Shown here: positions 30,371 through 41,102 of the stretch, piece after piece
Layout of the letters: every line of letters begins with the position of its first letter
Position numbering within the stretch: the first letter of the stretch is position 1
Assembly: GCA_037893245.1 (NCBI GenBank)
Contig: JBAIAA010000893.1
Location: 62,001-126,000 of the forward strand
Reading direction: 5' to 3'
Origin: Crossaster papposus
Lineage: Eukaryota; Echinodermata; Asteroidea; Velatida; Solasteridae
DNA: 64,000 bases
Position numbers and translations under genes: made by a program
Notes under the pieces: generated by a model
What the model saw: only the letters and a program-made list of their open reading frames with translations
Told to the model about the DNA's origin: nothing
Databases searched by the model: none

Positions 30371-30650
30371 CTTGTTTACAAATACATGTTGCGGTATTCT
30401 GTTTGCCATCTCTTCTGTTGCTGTCCTCTGTTGGTCATAAAATACAATTTTATCATTTTGCCGGAGATAGTCCAGGTAAAAAAAAACGCTAAACAAAACA
30501 GGTTTAGCGTCCCTGCCCGCTTCCCTTTTGGAGGCCACCTAAATACAAAATAATAATATTCATAACAATTGTATTTTCAGATATAATAAAAAAAAAATTA
30601 AGAAATATTAACCAATTGCAATTTGCAATAAACTTACCGTAGACAATGTT
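30371..30650 (-). pseudogene. KIFC1-like 5' exons, minus-strand copy I
   Basis: From high to low coordinates: a tiny exon whose start codon is TTG, not ATG (AACATTGTCTACG, then GTAAG); a VASKREAGRDAKP exon at about 30540-30490; and after GACCAACAG an exon ending RIPQHVFVNK at a GTGAGT donor (30371). The order equals 12268-12600 on +. Loss of the ATG is shared by all minus-strand copies. Confidence 0.5.
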
Positions 30651-31301
30651 GCCTCAGTTGAGTTCACTTTTTTTCCCATACACTATAATTGACACATACA
30701 TAAAATTCATCATGTGGGTGCATGATTTTAAATAAGGGTATTTTTTGTAAATCGTATTAATATCTTAAGATATAGAACACCTGTTTAGACTTGGATCGCT
30801 AAAAGTTGGAGTTTGAAGAGTAAATTCTCTCAAAGGTCATGTCAGATATGACACTTCTGATTATTTTTTCAATCGTATAAAGACAACATATAGGAGAGTG
30901 AAGTTTAAAACAATAATTGTAAGGTCATTAACCTCTCAAAGGTCACCAGAGGATAATATGAAATATGCCTTAAGATCTGAAAATGTTCTTCCTGGCATCG
31001 AAGAACCAACATGGGAAGTTGCATGCTTTGACCACAGTGCACAATTGATTTGCCTATAATAGGTTTTATGTAAAGTGTCATTAAATCTCATCTGTTATAG
31101 ACATTTACAAGACAAGTTTGTTAAAAATACAACATAATTATGTGCTGGATTTTCAAGGTGGCCTTTCCTGATAAAGGTCTAGCAAATATTGGAGGATTTT
31201 GCACGATTCAGGTTGCATGGAGTTTTGACACTTTGGAATTGGAGGATTTTACAGGATACAGGTTGGGTGTAAGAAAAATAAGGTAGGGAGTTAAGGTTTA
31301 C

Positions 31302-31529
31302 CTGTCTTTTCCCTTCGATGCTTGACCCTAGTGACCTTCGTTCTCAGGGCTCGCTTGATAGTAACTGGCGTAACCGAGATGTGCTTTGTAAGTATAAAAT
31401 CAGCAAACTCAGCATTTGAATAAAATGCGTTCAGCAGTGAGCAGGCTTCTTTGGATGCAGGTTACTGCTCCCTGCTGAAATGTTGTGGGTGTATACATAT
31501 ACTCCAGTCGCAGGGGATAGCTCTACCAT
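31302..31529 (-). pseudogene. Fused BEN exons A and B without intron (copy II)
   Basis: Same structure and same lesion as 27966-28193: MVELSPATGVYVYTHNISAG, frameshift, and AEFADFILTKHISVTPVTI across the missing intron. Confidence 0.65.
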
Positions 31530-32059
31530 CTGATATGTGTCGGCAATATCTTTGGAAATCTTTCCAGGTCTTGGTTGGGTGCGGCTTGTTGTGGTGTCTG
31601 CTGATGTTGTCGGTTTCGTTTGATGCCTCTTGAAGGTTGATAGGGTCTTGTAAAGAAGATCAGGAGGTGTTGATCGGTGGGATTATCTTGACCCTGGAAG
31701 TCTTCAGCAAGCTTTTTTTTTTGTTGGGGGGGGGGGGGGGGGGGGGGGGCTGAGCGTCTGGCGTTGGTCAGCTGGGCCTCGGTGATGGGTAGTTGATGCT
31801 TGTACTCCATCAAAATTCTTGTGAAAAGCAGTGATGTTCTTTTCTGGAGATTGCTCCAGCGATCCTGGAATGAACTCTGAAATTTCAGAGATTGATGTGG
31901 ACGTGGTGGCCGTATGTTTACGTAGAATCTAAATGATCAATGATTTTTTTCATGAAATGTAAAATAGACAGTAAAACCTGCTTGTTAAATAATGAACATG
32001 GTCAGCTGTTTGTTTTTTAATAATTTGCAAAGGCCTTTGTGAGAAACGTTAATTCTTAC

Positions 32060-32607
32060 CCACAATTGCTGAAACTATATCTTGGTCCACTAGTTTCAGC
32101 GAACCAAAATCTGCCAACTCAGAATTGGTATAAAACGTGTTCAGCAGGGAGCAGGCTTCTTTTGAAGCAGTTGTGCACCTGCTTCCTGCTGAAATGTTTT
32201 TCTGGTATAGGAACACATACACCGGTCCCGGGGGACAGCTCCACCATCATAGGTGTAAGAAAAATAAGGTAGGGAGTTAGGGTTTACCTGTCTTGTCCTT
32301 TCGGTGTTTTAACCCAGTGACCTTCGTTCTTAGGGCTCGCTTGATGCTCACTGGGGTCACTGAAGCGTGCTTTTCAACTATATAATCTGCAACGGCCTTT
32401 GTGAGAAATGTTAATTCTTACCCACGATTGCCGAAACTATCTTGGTCCACTGCTTTCAGCGAACAAAGTTCTGCCAACTCCGAGTTGGTGTGGAGGAAGT
32501 TCAGCAGGGCCGAAGCAGGCTTCTTTTGTAGCAGTTGTGCACCTGCTCCCTGCTGAAATGTTTTTCTGGTATAGGAACACACCGGTCCCAGGGGACAGCT
32601 CCACCAT
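32060..32607 (-). pseudogene. BEN cassette array II: exon A, exon B, exon A
   Basis: Exon A 32422-32607 (lacks two bases near the end, AAACTATCTTGG), a 35-base spacer with GT and AG ends, exon B 32288-32386 (open: DYIVEKHASVTPVSIKRALR, TKVTGLKHRKDKTG), then after 40 bases exon A 32060-32247 (four-base insertion in the ACACATACACCGG region, frameshift). This exon B is the best preserved in the window. Confidence 0.65.
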
Positions 32608-32674
32608 CATAGGTGTAAGAAAAATAAGATAGGGAGTTAGGGTTTACCTGTCTTGTCCTTTCGGTGTTTTAACC

Positions 32675-33045
32675 CGGCAGTGGCTGGTCCGGCGGTGGAA
32701 GGTCTGCCGGAGGAAGGTCCGGTGGTGGCTGGTCTGCCGGAGGGAAGGTCTGGCGGTGGCTGGTCTGGCACAGGAAGGTTCAGCGGTGGCTGGTCTGGTG
32801 GTGGCTGGTCTGGCGGAGGAAGGTCTGGCGGAGGAAGGTCTGGCGGAGGAAGGTTCGGTGGTGGCCCGTCTGGCGGTGGTTTCCTTCTTGTGCTCTTGTT
32901 GTGCTCTTGGCTAGCGCAGGTTTGGCAGACGCAATTAAGTCTGGCGCTGCCAACAGCTGACCGGTTAGTGCTGGATTCAGTGGCGGGCTTTGGCCTGTTT
33001 GGTTTTGTCGCGGTATGTTTTGCAATTTCCTCGGATCTTTTATTT
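32675..33045 (-). pseudogene. Exon 2-like/exon 5-like fusion with short PPPD repeat (copy II)
   Basis: Same as 29690-30065 with two 15-bp units fewer or rearranged. A hAT right terminus follows at 33090-33127 with the CTGGATAT flank at 33128-33135. Confidence 0.6.
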
Positions 33046-33341
33046 TTTTTAATGTATTAAAATGTATGTAATTATTATTATTTTTTTTTTCGAATATCGT
33101 ATCGTCACGCAGTATCGTCCAGCCCTACTGGATATCCTATAACTCGATCCTCCGAGCATACCCTTGACATTGTTCAAACATCCCTTTGCCATTGTCAGTT
33201 TGTTCACCCACAATATACTTATGAGTGGGTTTATGAAGGGAATTGTGACTGGGCTTGTGAAAGGACTCATAGGGACTTAACTACATCTCTGCATCGAACC
33301 AACAAACAAACTTTCACTTGCTTTAAACTTGGAAAACTCAC

Positions 33342-33630
33342 CTTGTTTACAAATACATGTTGCGGTATTCTGTTTGCCATCTCTTCTGTTGCTGTCCTCT
33401 GTTGGTCATAAAATACAATTTTATCATTTTGCCAGAGATATTTACCATCGATTTTGTTGACGTTAGTCCAGGTAAAAAAAAACGCTAAACAAAACATGTT
33501 TAGCGTCCCTGCCCGCTTTTCTTTTGGAGGCCACCTAAATACAAAAATAATAATATTCATAACAATTGTATTTTTTTTTTAAATAATAAAAAAATAAAGA
33601 AATTGACCAATTTGCAATAAACTTACCGTA
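33342..33630 (-). pseudogene. KIFC1-like 5' exons, minus-strand copy II
   Basis: Same pieces as 30371-30650. The exon after GACCAACAG runs 33342-33398 and ends HVFVNK before GTGAGT. The tiny first exon again has TTG for ATG. Confidence 0.5.
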
Positions 33631-34017
33631 GACAATGTTACCTCAGTTCAGTTCACTTTATTTTCCATACACTATAATTGACACATACATAAAATTAAGG
33701 ACTCAAAATTACGATTTCAAGGCACATTATTAAATCCCTCCGTAATTGTTGTTATAGTATTTATCTGTCGCTTCCAAACCCACACCCACCTTGAGCTCCT
33801 GGATGGTGTTGTTTCCTTCTTATGCTCTTGTTGTGCTCTCGGCACATTATTCAATCCCTCCGTAACTGATAAAGGTCTAGCAAAGATTGGAAGAATTTGC
33901 AGGATTTAGGTTTACATGGAGTTTTGACACTTTGGTATTGGAGGATTTTACAGGATACAAGTTAGGTGTAAGAAAAATAAGGTAGGGAGTTAGGGTCTTG
34001 TCTTGACCTGTCTTGTC

Positions 34018-34299
34018 TCTTCCATGTTTTACCCCAGTGACCTTCGTCCTCGGGGCTCGCTTAATTGATGCTAACTGGGGTCACTGAGTTGTGGTTTTTA
34101 ACTATATAATCTGTTTGGAAAATATATATATTTCATTACTGAAAACACTTTTTATGCAGTTGAATCTGCCAACTCAGAATTGGTATAAAACGTGTTCAGC
34201 AGGCAGCAGGCTTCTCTTGATGCAGTTGTGCACCTGCTCCCTGCTGAAATGTTGTTCTCATATACGAACACACCGGTCCCGGGGGGACAGCTTCACCAT
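34018..34299 (-). pseudogene. BEN exons A (truncated) and B, singleton copy
   Basis: Exon A 34155-34299 starts after CTTGAAACAG and has an extra G in the proline codons (frameshift); its 3' third is replaced by intron-like sequence. Exon B 34018-34110 follows TTTCCAAACAG and starts DYIVKNHNSVTPV-like, also diverged. Confidence 0.55.
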
Positions 34300-34494
34300 C
34301 TGTTTCAAGGAAATGAAAGAAGTTTGTTGTCAAGGTTTTCCAAACAATTGGATTTTCCTTCAATTTGTCCATGTCTTGCTCGTAGTTCAGCTGTTAAAAC
34401 ATATAGATTAAATAATAATATGCATTATTTTATATAAGCGAACATATCCACTAACAGTGGTGCTCGAGGTGTTACTACACAATGGTTGACTAGC

Positions 34495-34775
34495 TGGTGA
34501 TGATTTTAGGACGCGGATCTCCGACTGGAGCTCTTCCAACGTCTCCTTCAATTTGTCCATGTCTTGCTCGTAGTTCAGCTGTTAAAACGTATAGATTAAA
34601 TAATAATATGCATTATTTTATATAAGCGCACATATCCACTAACATTGGTGCTCGAGGTGGTACTACACAATGGTTGACTGCTGATGATTTTAGGATGCGG
34701 ATCTGCGACTGGAGCTCTTCCAACTTCTCCTTCAATTCTTCAATCTCTTGTTGCGGATGCTCGTAGTTCAGCTGT
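34495..34775 (-). pseudogene. Two tandem KIFC1 exon 5-like stalk segments
   Basis: 34675-34775 reads QLNYEHPQQEIEELKEKLEE then LQSQIRILKSS, preceded by CAACAG. 34500-34590 is a shorter repeat of the same (ELNYEQDMDKLKETLEELQS-like). Both correspond to [20 protein letters not shown] of the live exon 5 and keep a heptad pattern, but neither has the exon end [12 protein letters not shown]. Confidence 0.55.
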
Positions 34776-34984
34776 TGAAACGTATAGATTAAATAATATG
34801 TATTATAATGGATGTAAAAAAAGATGAATAAAGAGATGAATCTTACGTGTGATTTGATCGGCCCAGAAAAAACAAGTATCAAGTATTGCCACATAGAAAT
34901 CAATGTTGACTGTTCATAAATACCTAGGGCTGAGTTTGTGCCATCATGTGGGTGCATGATTTTAAATAAGGGTATTTTTGTGTA

Positions 34985-35101
34985 AATCGTAAGACTTGGC
35001 GTCACAGCGGGCTTCTTGGAAGCATTAGTCCTGACGCTGGGTTTGACGACTTCCTCATAACTCGTTTTTTGTCGAGGTGCACCGTCACTGTCCTTATTAC
35101 C
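34985..35101 (-). pseudogene. KIFC1 exon 2-like copy
   Basis: After AAATTGTACAG it reads GNKDSDGAPRQKTSYEEVVK, PSVRTNASKKPAVTPSLT. This is the closest relative here of the live [36 protein letters not shown]. It is cut off on the 3' side. Confidence 0.65.
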
Positions 35102-35411
35102 CTGTACAATTTATAGTGGTGGGATTTAAAGGACACACCGTTATAGCGAACATTTTTACTACCGGATTATAAAGAAATATCTTACCTGTTGAATAATGAT
35201 TCTAGGCATCCAGCAAAATTATTGCGCAAGATATCCTGTAACAATGGCATTCCTTTGACATTGTCAGTTTGTTCGTCCACAATATACTTATGAGTGGGTT
35301 TATGAAGGGAATTGTGACTGGGCTTGTGAAAGGACTCGTAGGGGACTTATCTACATCTTTGCCTCGAACCAACAAACAAACTTTCACTTGCTTTAAACTT
35401 GGAAAACTCAC

Positions 35412-35715
35412 CTTGTCTACTACTACAGGTCGCGGTATCCTGCTTCTCGTGGTTTCCATCTTTCTGTCCTCGGTTGGTCATAAAATACAATTTTATTATT
35501 TTGCCGGAGATATTTACTATCGATTTTGTTGACGTTAGTCCAAGTAAAAAAAAAACACCAAACAAAACATGTTTAGCGTCCCTGCCCGCTTCCCCCTTGG
35601 AGACCACCTAAATACAAAAATAATAATATTCATAACAATTGTATTTTCAGAAAAAAAAAATAAAAAATTAGAAATATTAACCAATTCCAATTTGCAATAA
35701 ACTTACCGTAGACAA
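35412..35715 (-). pseudogene. KIFC1-like 5' exons, minus-strand copy III
   Basis: The exon ending RSRIPRPVVVDK before GTGAGT (35412) is closer to the live end (IKRPLVVDE) than copies I and II. The upstream acceptor reads ACCAACCG, so AG is lost. The tiny first exon at about 35705 has TTG for ATG. Confidence 0.55.
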
Positions 35716-36014
35716 TGTTAGTTGAGTTCACTTTATTTCCCATACACTATAATTGACACATACATAAAATTCATCATGTGGGTGCATGATTTTAAATTAG
35801 GGTATTTTTTGTAAATCGTATTAATATCTAAAGATATAGAACACCTGTTTAGACTTGGATCGCTAAAAGTTGGAGTTTGAAGAGTAAATTCTCTCAAAGG
35901 TCATGTCAGATATGACACTTCTGATTATTTTTTCAATCGTATAAAGACAACATATAGGAGAGTGAAGTTTAAAACAATAATTGTAAGGTCATTAACCTCT
36001 CAAAGGTCACCAGA

Positions 36015-37440
36015 GGATAATATGAAATATGCCTTAAGTTCTGAAAATGTTCTTCCTGGCATCGAAGAACCAACATGGGAATTAGTTGCATGCTTTGACC
36101 ACAGTGCACAATTGATTTGCCTATAATAGGTTTTATGTAAAGCGTCATTAAATCTCATCTGTTATAGACATTTACAAGACAAGTTTGTTAAAAATACAAC
36201 ATAATTATGTGCTGGATTTCAAGGTGGCCTTTCCTGATAAAGGTCTAGCAAATATTGGAGGATTTTGCACGATTCAGGTTGCATGGAGTTTTGACACTTT
36301 GGAATTGGAGGATTTTACAGGATACAAGTTGGGTGTAAGAAAAATAAGGTAGGGAGTTAAGGTTTACCTGTCTTTTCCCTTCGATGTTTGACCCTAGTGA
36401 CCTTCGTTCTCGGGGCTCGCTTGATATAGTAACGGGTGTAACCGAGATGTGCTTTGTAAGTATAAAATCAGCCAACTCGGCATTTGAATAAAATGCGTTC
36501 AGCAGTGAGCAGGCTTCTTTGGATGCAGGTTACTGCTCCCTGCTGAAATGTTGCGGGTGTATACATATACTCCAGTCCCAGGGGATAGCTCTACCATCTG
36601 ATATGTGTCGGCAATATCTTTGGAAATCTTTCCAGGTGTTGTGGCGTCTGCTGATGTTGTCGGTTTCGTTTGATGCCTCTTGTCGGTTGATAGGGTCTTG
36701 TAAAGATCAGGAGGTGTTGATCGGTGGGATTATCTTGACCCTGGAAATCTTCAGCAAGCTTTTTTTTTTTGGGGGGGGGGGGGGGGGGGGCTGAGCGTCT
36801 GGCGTTGGTCAGCTGGGCCTCGGTGATGGGTAGTTGATGCTTGTACTCCATTAAAATTCTTGTGAAAAGCAGTGATGTTCTTTTCTGGAGATTGCTCCAG
36901 CGATCCTGGAATAAACTCTGGAATTTCAGAGATTGATGTGGACGTGGTGGCCTTATGTTTACGTGGAATCTGAATGATCAATGATTGTTTTTATGGAATG
37001 TAAAGTAGACAGTAAAACCTGCTTGTTAAATAATGAACATGGTCAGCTGTTTGTTTTTTAATAATTTGCAAAGGCCTTTGTGAGAAATGTTAATTCTTAC
37101 CCACAATTGCTGAAACTATATCTTGGTCCACTAGTTTCAGCGAACCAAAATCTGCCAACTCGGAATTGGTATAAAACGTGTTCAGCAGGGAGCAGGCTTC
37201 TTTTGAAGCAGTTGTGCACCTGCTTCCTGCTGAAATGTTTTTCTGGTATAGGAACACATACACCGGTCCCGGGGGACAGCTCCACCATCATAGGTGTAAG
37301 AAAAATGAGGTAGGGAGTTAGGGTTTACCTGTCTTGTCCTTTCGGTGTTTTAACCCAGTGACCTTCGTTCTTAGGGCTCGCTTGATGCTCACTGGGGTCA
37401 CTTAAGCGTGCTTTTCTACTATATAATCTGCAAAGGCCTT
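36015..37440 (-). repeat. Segmental duplication, copy III
   Basis: Matches 30965-32390 with an offset of about 5040-5070. It ends within the BEN cassettes and continues into a different right flank. Confidence 0.8.
36368..36597 (-). pseudogene. Fused BEN exons A and B without intron (copy III)
   Basis: MVELSPGTGVYVYTRNISAG, the same frameshift after SAGS, and ADFILTKHISVTPVTI across the missing intron. The B part has an added TA that breaks VTPVTIKRA. Confidence 0.65.
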
Positions 37441-37646
37441 TGTGAGAAATGTTAATTCTTACCCACTATTGCTGAAACTATATCTTGGTCCACTAGTTTC
37501 AGCGAACCAAGTTCCGCCGACTCCAAGTTGGTGTGAAATGAGTTCAGCAGGGAGCAAGCTTCTTTTGATGCAGTTGTGCACCTGCTCCCTGCTGAAATGT
37601 TTTTCTGGAAAACGAAAACACCTGTACCGGGGGACAGCTCCACCAT
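37101..37646 (-). pseudogene. BEN cassette array III: exon A, exon B, exon A
   Basis: Exon A 37463-37646 is open with a good ATGAAACAG acceptor: MVELSPGTGVFVFQKNISAG, SRCTTASKEACSLLNSFHTN, LESAELGSLKLVDQDIVSAI, VG. The 35-base spacer follows, then exon B 37329-37427 with TAA after KHA, then exon A 37101-37288 with the four-base insertion. The distance of 358 bases equals the other arrays. Confidence 0.65.
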
Positions 37647-37649
37647 CTG

Positions 37650-38559
37650 TTTCATTGCATATACATCTTAGGGCATTTGACATTTTTTATGTATTACATT
37701 AAAGTGAGTGTATTACCCGATACATGTCAGCAATATCTTTGGACATTTTCCCAGGTCTTGGTTGGGTGCGGCTTGTTGTGGTGTCTGCTAAATGGACATA
37801 AAGATAAAAAACTCACACTTTGCATGGTGTCATCGCAGACCTTCACACGAAATATTAATCAATTGCAATTTGCAATAAACTTACCGTAGACAATGTTACC
37901 TCAGTTCACTTTATTTTCCATACACTATCATTGACACATACATAAAATTAAGGACTAAAAAATTCAAATAAAATGCTTGAAAATTACAATTTCAAGACAA
38001 GCATATAAATATAACAAACATTTAAAAACTCATGTAATCCAGCAGTTAGGCACATTATTCAATCCCTCCGTAATTGTTGTTACCATCTGATACATGTCAG
38101 CAATATGTTTTGAAATTTTCCCAGGTCTTGTGTTGGTTGTGGCTAGTTGTGGTGTCTGCTAAATGGACATAAAGATAAAAAACTCTCACTTTGTATGGAG
38201 TTGGTGTTCAAATAAAACATTCTGCTGGTGGAGCCACATGTGCTTTTTTTCCTGGGAACAATTATATAACCAGATTGTAATTATAATTATAAAAAGAAAA
38301 GTGAAATTAAATAATACGTTAAATCAAGTTCAGAGCATTAAGTATAGGTAAATATAATAATTTTTAAAAGAAATATAGGCTATACAAAAATAAATAATAA
38401 AACAATTTTAAAAAATGTTTACCCCTTGTGACAACTTCTCGCGAGTACTTGATTACTTGAGAAAATTTTCTTGGCGAGTACTCGAGTTGGAAAAATCACA
38501 TGTGCTTTTTTGTCCTGCTCTCGCATCCTTGCACCTTTGTGAGAAATGTTAATTCTTAC
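37650..38559. other. Mosaic of KIFC1 intron pieces
   Basis: 37865-38080 repeats the 5' flank of the minus-strand cassettes (TTGCAATAAACTTACCGTAG, AAAACTCATGTAATCCAGCA). 37730-37800, 38090-38165 and 39720-39790 share CCAGGTCTTGGTTGGGTGCG-like sequence. No gene. Confidence 0.45.
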
Positions 38560-38736
38560 CGATGATGGCGGAAATAATGTCCTGGTCGACTGCCAATAGC
38601 GTTCCCAACTTCGCTAATTCGGCATTTGTGTAAAATGCGTTCAGCAGTGAGCAGGCTTCTTTTGATGCAGTTTTGCACCTACACCCTGCTGAAACGTTGT
38701 ATTGGTACACATAAATAGAAGTCCCGGGGGACAGAT
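38560..38736 (-). pseudogene. BEN exon A, most divergent copy
   Basis: Reads LSPGTSIYVYQYNVSAGCRC, KTASKEACSLLNAFYTNAEL, AKLGTLLAVDQDIISAIIG and ends at a GTAAGAATT donor. The MVE start and acceptor are lost (CCATCTGTCCCC). The frame is otherwise open, so it may be the oldest member and closest to the original gene. Confidence 0.6.
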
Positions 38737-38789
38737 GGTCAAGGATGATGGTCTGGGATTGCTGGTCAAGTGGGGTGTTTCATGTTTGA

Positions 38790-39095
38790 AGCATGGACTT
38801 CGCAACCCATTCCTCTACTGTTGGGTCATTAACACTCCCCGGTTCCCCGTACCAATTACGGTTCCCCGTACCAATCACTCTTAGGGAGACCGGTCTTTTT
38901 CACGAGCCGCTCCCGAACTCTGGAACAAATTACCTTTTGAAATTTGTCAGTCATCATCATTGTCTGTATTTAAATCTTCTAAAAAACCCACATGTTTACC
39001 CCGCGGTTTTGTGATTAAAAACCATCTGTTTTGTGCGCCATGAGCGTCTTGCTTGGCGGATACTGGCGCTTTATAAATGTTCACTTATTATTTTT
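38790..39095 (+). mobile_element. 3' fragment of a non-LTR retrotransposon
   Basis: Reads SFSRAAPELWNKLPFEICQS-like residues in frames around 38898-38960, then SSSLSVFKSSKKPTCLPR, the typical C-terminal end of LINE reverse transcriptase ORFs (AAPxLWNxLP ... FKxxLK). The first part has a duplicated GGTTCCCCGTACCAAT segment. It is not in one frame and is 5'-truncated. Confidence 0.6.
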
Positions 39096-39914
39096 ACTCG
39101 TCCTTGTGCCGATGAACACATTGACCTTAGGTCCATCAGGACAAATGTGACGTGGTGGGCTGCTGGTACTGGCACAGCCCCCAGCTCCATTGTTCTCTGC
39201 TTCTCCTTCATTCTTGACCGGCATCCCGCTTCTGACACCTACAAATGGAGGTGGGGGTTTATATGCCCTTTATACAACAGTAAGAAAAAAAACAGCACTT
39301 TAATAATTAGAATGAACAAATCTTTCTTCAAAAATAACAAGAAACTACAAGCAATTAACTTCTACAGATAATTATACATTTAACTAAAGCAAAACCATGA
39401 AATAAAATTAAATAGAATGATTTTAACCTCTGAAAGTTGTTTTAAAAGGAAAATTAAAACAACAAAATTTTAATCAGCAAAAAAATACTAAGCTTTCTAT
39501 CAACAGTACTAAAATAAGAAATGAAAAACCTAAACATTCAAAAATGATAAAAAAACACATATAAATACATTCTGGTCTGTGACCTGCTTCTGGGGCCACG
39601 TCTCAAAATAAACACTTTAATAGAAAACCTAAGATATCTAAACAGTCGAAAAATTTTAATTTTAAAAAAGCAAAAAGAAATTCCTTTGGCATTTGACATT
39701 GTGAATGTATTAACTGATACATGTTAGCAATATCTTTGGAAAGCTTTCCAGGTCTTGGTTGGGTTTGACCAGTTGTGGTGTCTGCTAAATGGACATAAAG
39801 ATAAAAAACTCTCACTTTGTATGGAGTCACTTTCATTTCTTGCACGTGCAAGGCCGCTATCGATCTAGACTTGAAATCAAGTCGGTAATTGAGTGGTTTT
39901 GTTTTATATTTACT
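39096..39914. other. AT-rich sequence without a recognised gene
   Basis: A-rich on the + strand from 39280 to 39700. 39840-39900 carries AGACTTGAAATCAAGTCGG, matching the region after the stalk-like exons at 17720 and 19670. Confidence 0.4.
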
Positions 39915-40005
39915 TGATTTTTGGACGCGGATCTGGGACTCTTCCAACAACTTCTTTAATTTGGCGATCTCTGTCTGTGATTGCTCGTAGTTTAGCTGTT
40001 AAAAC
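39915..40005 (-). pseudogene. KIFC1 exon 5-like stalk segment
   Basis: After TTTTAACAG it reads LNYEQSQTEIAKLKKLLEES, QIRVQKSSKYK. It resembles [14 protein letters not shown] with the QIR motif at its end, but is shortened and runs into AAATATAAAAC as at 17685. Confidence 0.55.
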
Positions 40006-40094
40006 GTATAGATTAAATAATAATAAGATGTATTATTTTATATAAGCGCACATATCCACTAAACATTGGTGCTCGAGGTGTTACTATACAATGG

Positions 40095-40222
40095 TTGACT
40101 GCTGTGATATGGGATATGACGTTTTGAATACCCTCGGTGACGCATAGCACCCTCGGCTTCTCCTTGGGTGCTAGGCGTCCCTGAGGGGGCCAAAATGTCA
40201 TATCGCACCTCACAGAGGTCAA
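40095..40222. mobile_element. TTGACTGCTGTGAT-family MITE, copy 2
   Basis: TTGACTGCTGTGATATGGGA and TATGACGTTTTGAATACCCT at the left; AAAATGTCATATCGCACCTC and ACAGAGGTCAA at the right. The flank to the left (GCGCACATATCCACTAAACA) is the inverse of the flank at 60285-60320, so this MITE occupies the homologous position to the one in KIFC1 intron 4. Confidence 0.7.
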
Positions 40223-40348
40223 CGATGAGTTGGGGGGAAAGGCGAGTAAAGAACCGCTAATGTGAACCCGACTCCCCTTTCTATTATTATCAAAGCACCC
40301 TTTCGTTTGTACTTTACTTGTCTGCTAAATAGACATAAAGATCAAAAT

Positions 40349-40515
40349 ACATCTTGGTCCACTGCTTTCAGCGAACCAAGTTCCGCCAACTCTGAGTTGG
40401 TGTGGAAGGAGTTCAGCTGGGAGCAGGCTTCTTTTGATGCAGTTGTGCACCTGCTCCCTGCTGAAATGTTTTTCTGGAATAGGTACACGCCGGTCCCGGG
40501 GGACAGCTCCACCAT
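40349..40515 (-). pseudogene. BEN exon A with truncated 3' end
   Basis: Starts after CTTGAAACAG: MVELSPGTGVYLFQKNISAG, SRCTTASKEACSQLNSFHTN, SELAELGSLKAVDQDVF, stop. The last codons and the donor are missing. The acceptor-side intron is joined directly to KIFC1 exon 3-like sequence at 40556. Confidence 0.6.
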
Positions 40516-40555
40516 CTGTTTCAAGGAAATGAAAGAAGTTTGTTATCAATGTTTC

Positions 40556-41011
40556 CTGCCGTCCTCTGCTCCAGCGTGCCGGTGATGTCGGCCAGTTGGC
40601 CCTTCAAGTCCCAGTCGGGTCGTTTTGTGGTCTTCTTGGGGCCTGCGACTTGGACAAACGCGTAGGACTTATTGGCATGCGTATCTTTCTAACCAATATT
40701 ATAGCCTCCTCGACCTATCCACAAACTAACCTGACTTTTTCCTCTTGCTCTGCAAACTTTATATTCATGTCTGCCAGTTGGCCTTTCACATCCCAGGCGG
40801 GCCGTGTGGTCTTCTTGGGGCCTGCGATTGGACAAACGCGTAGGACTTATTGGCATGCATATCTTTCTGACCAATATTATAGCCTCCTCAACCTATCCAC
40901 AAACTAACCCGACTTGTTCCTCCAGCTCTGCTGTCCTCCGCTCAAACTTTATTTTAATGTCAGCCAGTTGGCCTTTTGGGTCCCAGGCAGGTCGTGTGGT
41001 CTTCTTGGGGC
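40556..41011 (-). pseudogene. Three tandem KIFC1 exon 3-like copies
   Basis: Copies start after GTCGCAG at 41011, 40821 and 40642. The first reads PKKTTRPAWDPKGQLADIKI, KFERRTAELEEQ and has a GTTAGT donor at 40908. The second lacks a base in GTGTGGTC. The third is cut off at about 40556. The live exon reads [20 protein letters not shown]. Each copy keeps the preceding intron end with ACGCATGCCAATAAGTCC. Confidence 0.65.
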
Positions 41012-41102
41012 CTGCGACTTGGACAAACGCGTAGGACTTATTGGCATGCGTATCTTTCTGATAATGAAACCAAGGATTCCAAGGCGCGTTTCTCATCCAG
41101 CC

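Larger units (their letters stand above)
27595..30720 (-). repeat. Segmental duplication, copy I
   Basis: Repeats 30960-33700 with an offset of 3341 bases in its left part and 2984 in its right part. The difference of 357 is one extra BEN A-B cassette. Landmarks are CCTGGCATCGAAGAACCAAC, the G run at 28391-28407 and TATGAGTGGGTTTATGAAGG. Confidence 0.85.
30960..33700 (-). repeat. Segmental duplication, copy II
   Basis: Near-identical to copy I. Its left flank (30640-30990) is instead homologous to 35705-36050, before copy III, so II and III are the closer pair there. Confidence 0.85.
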
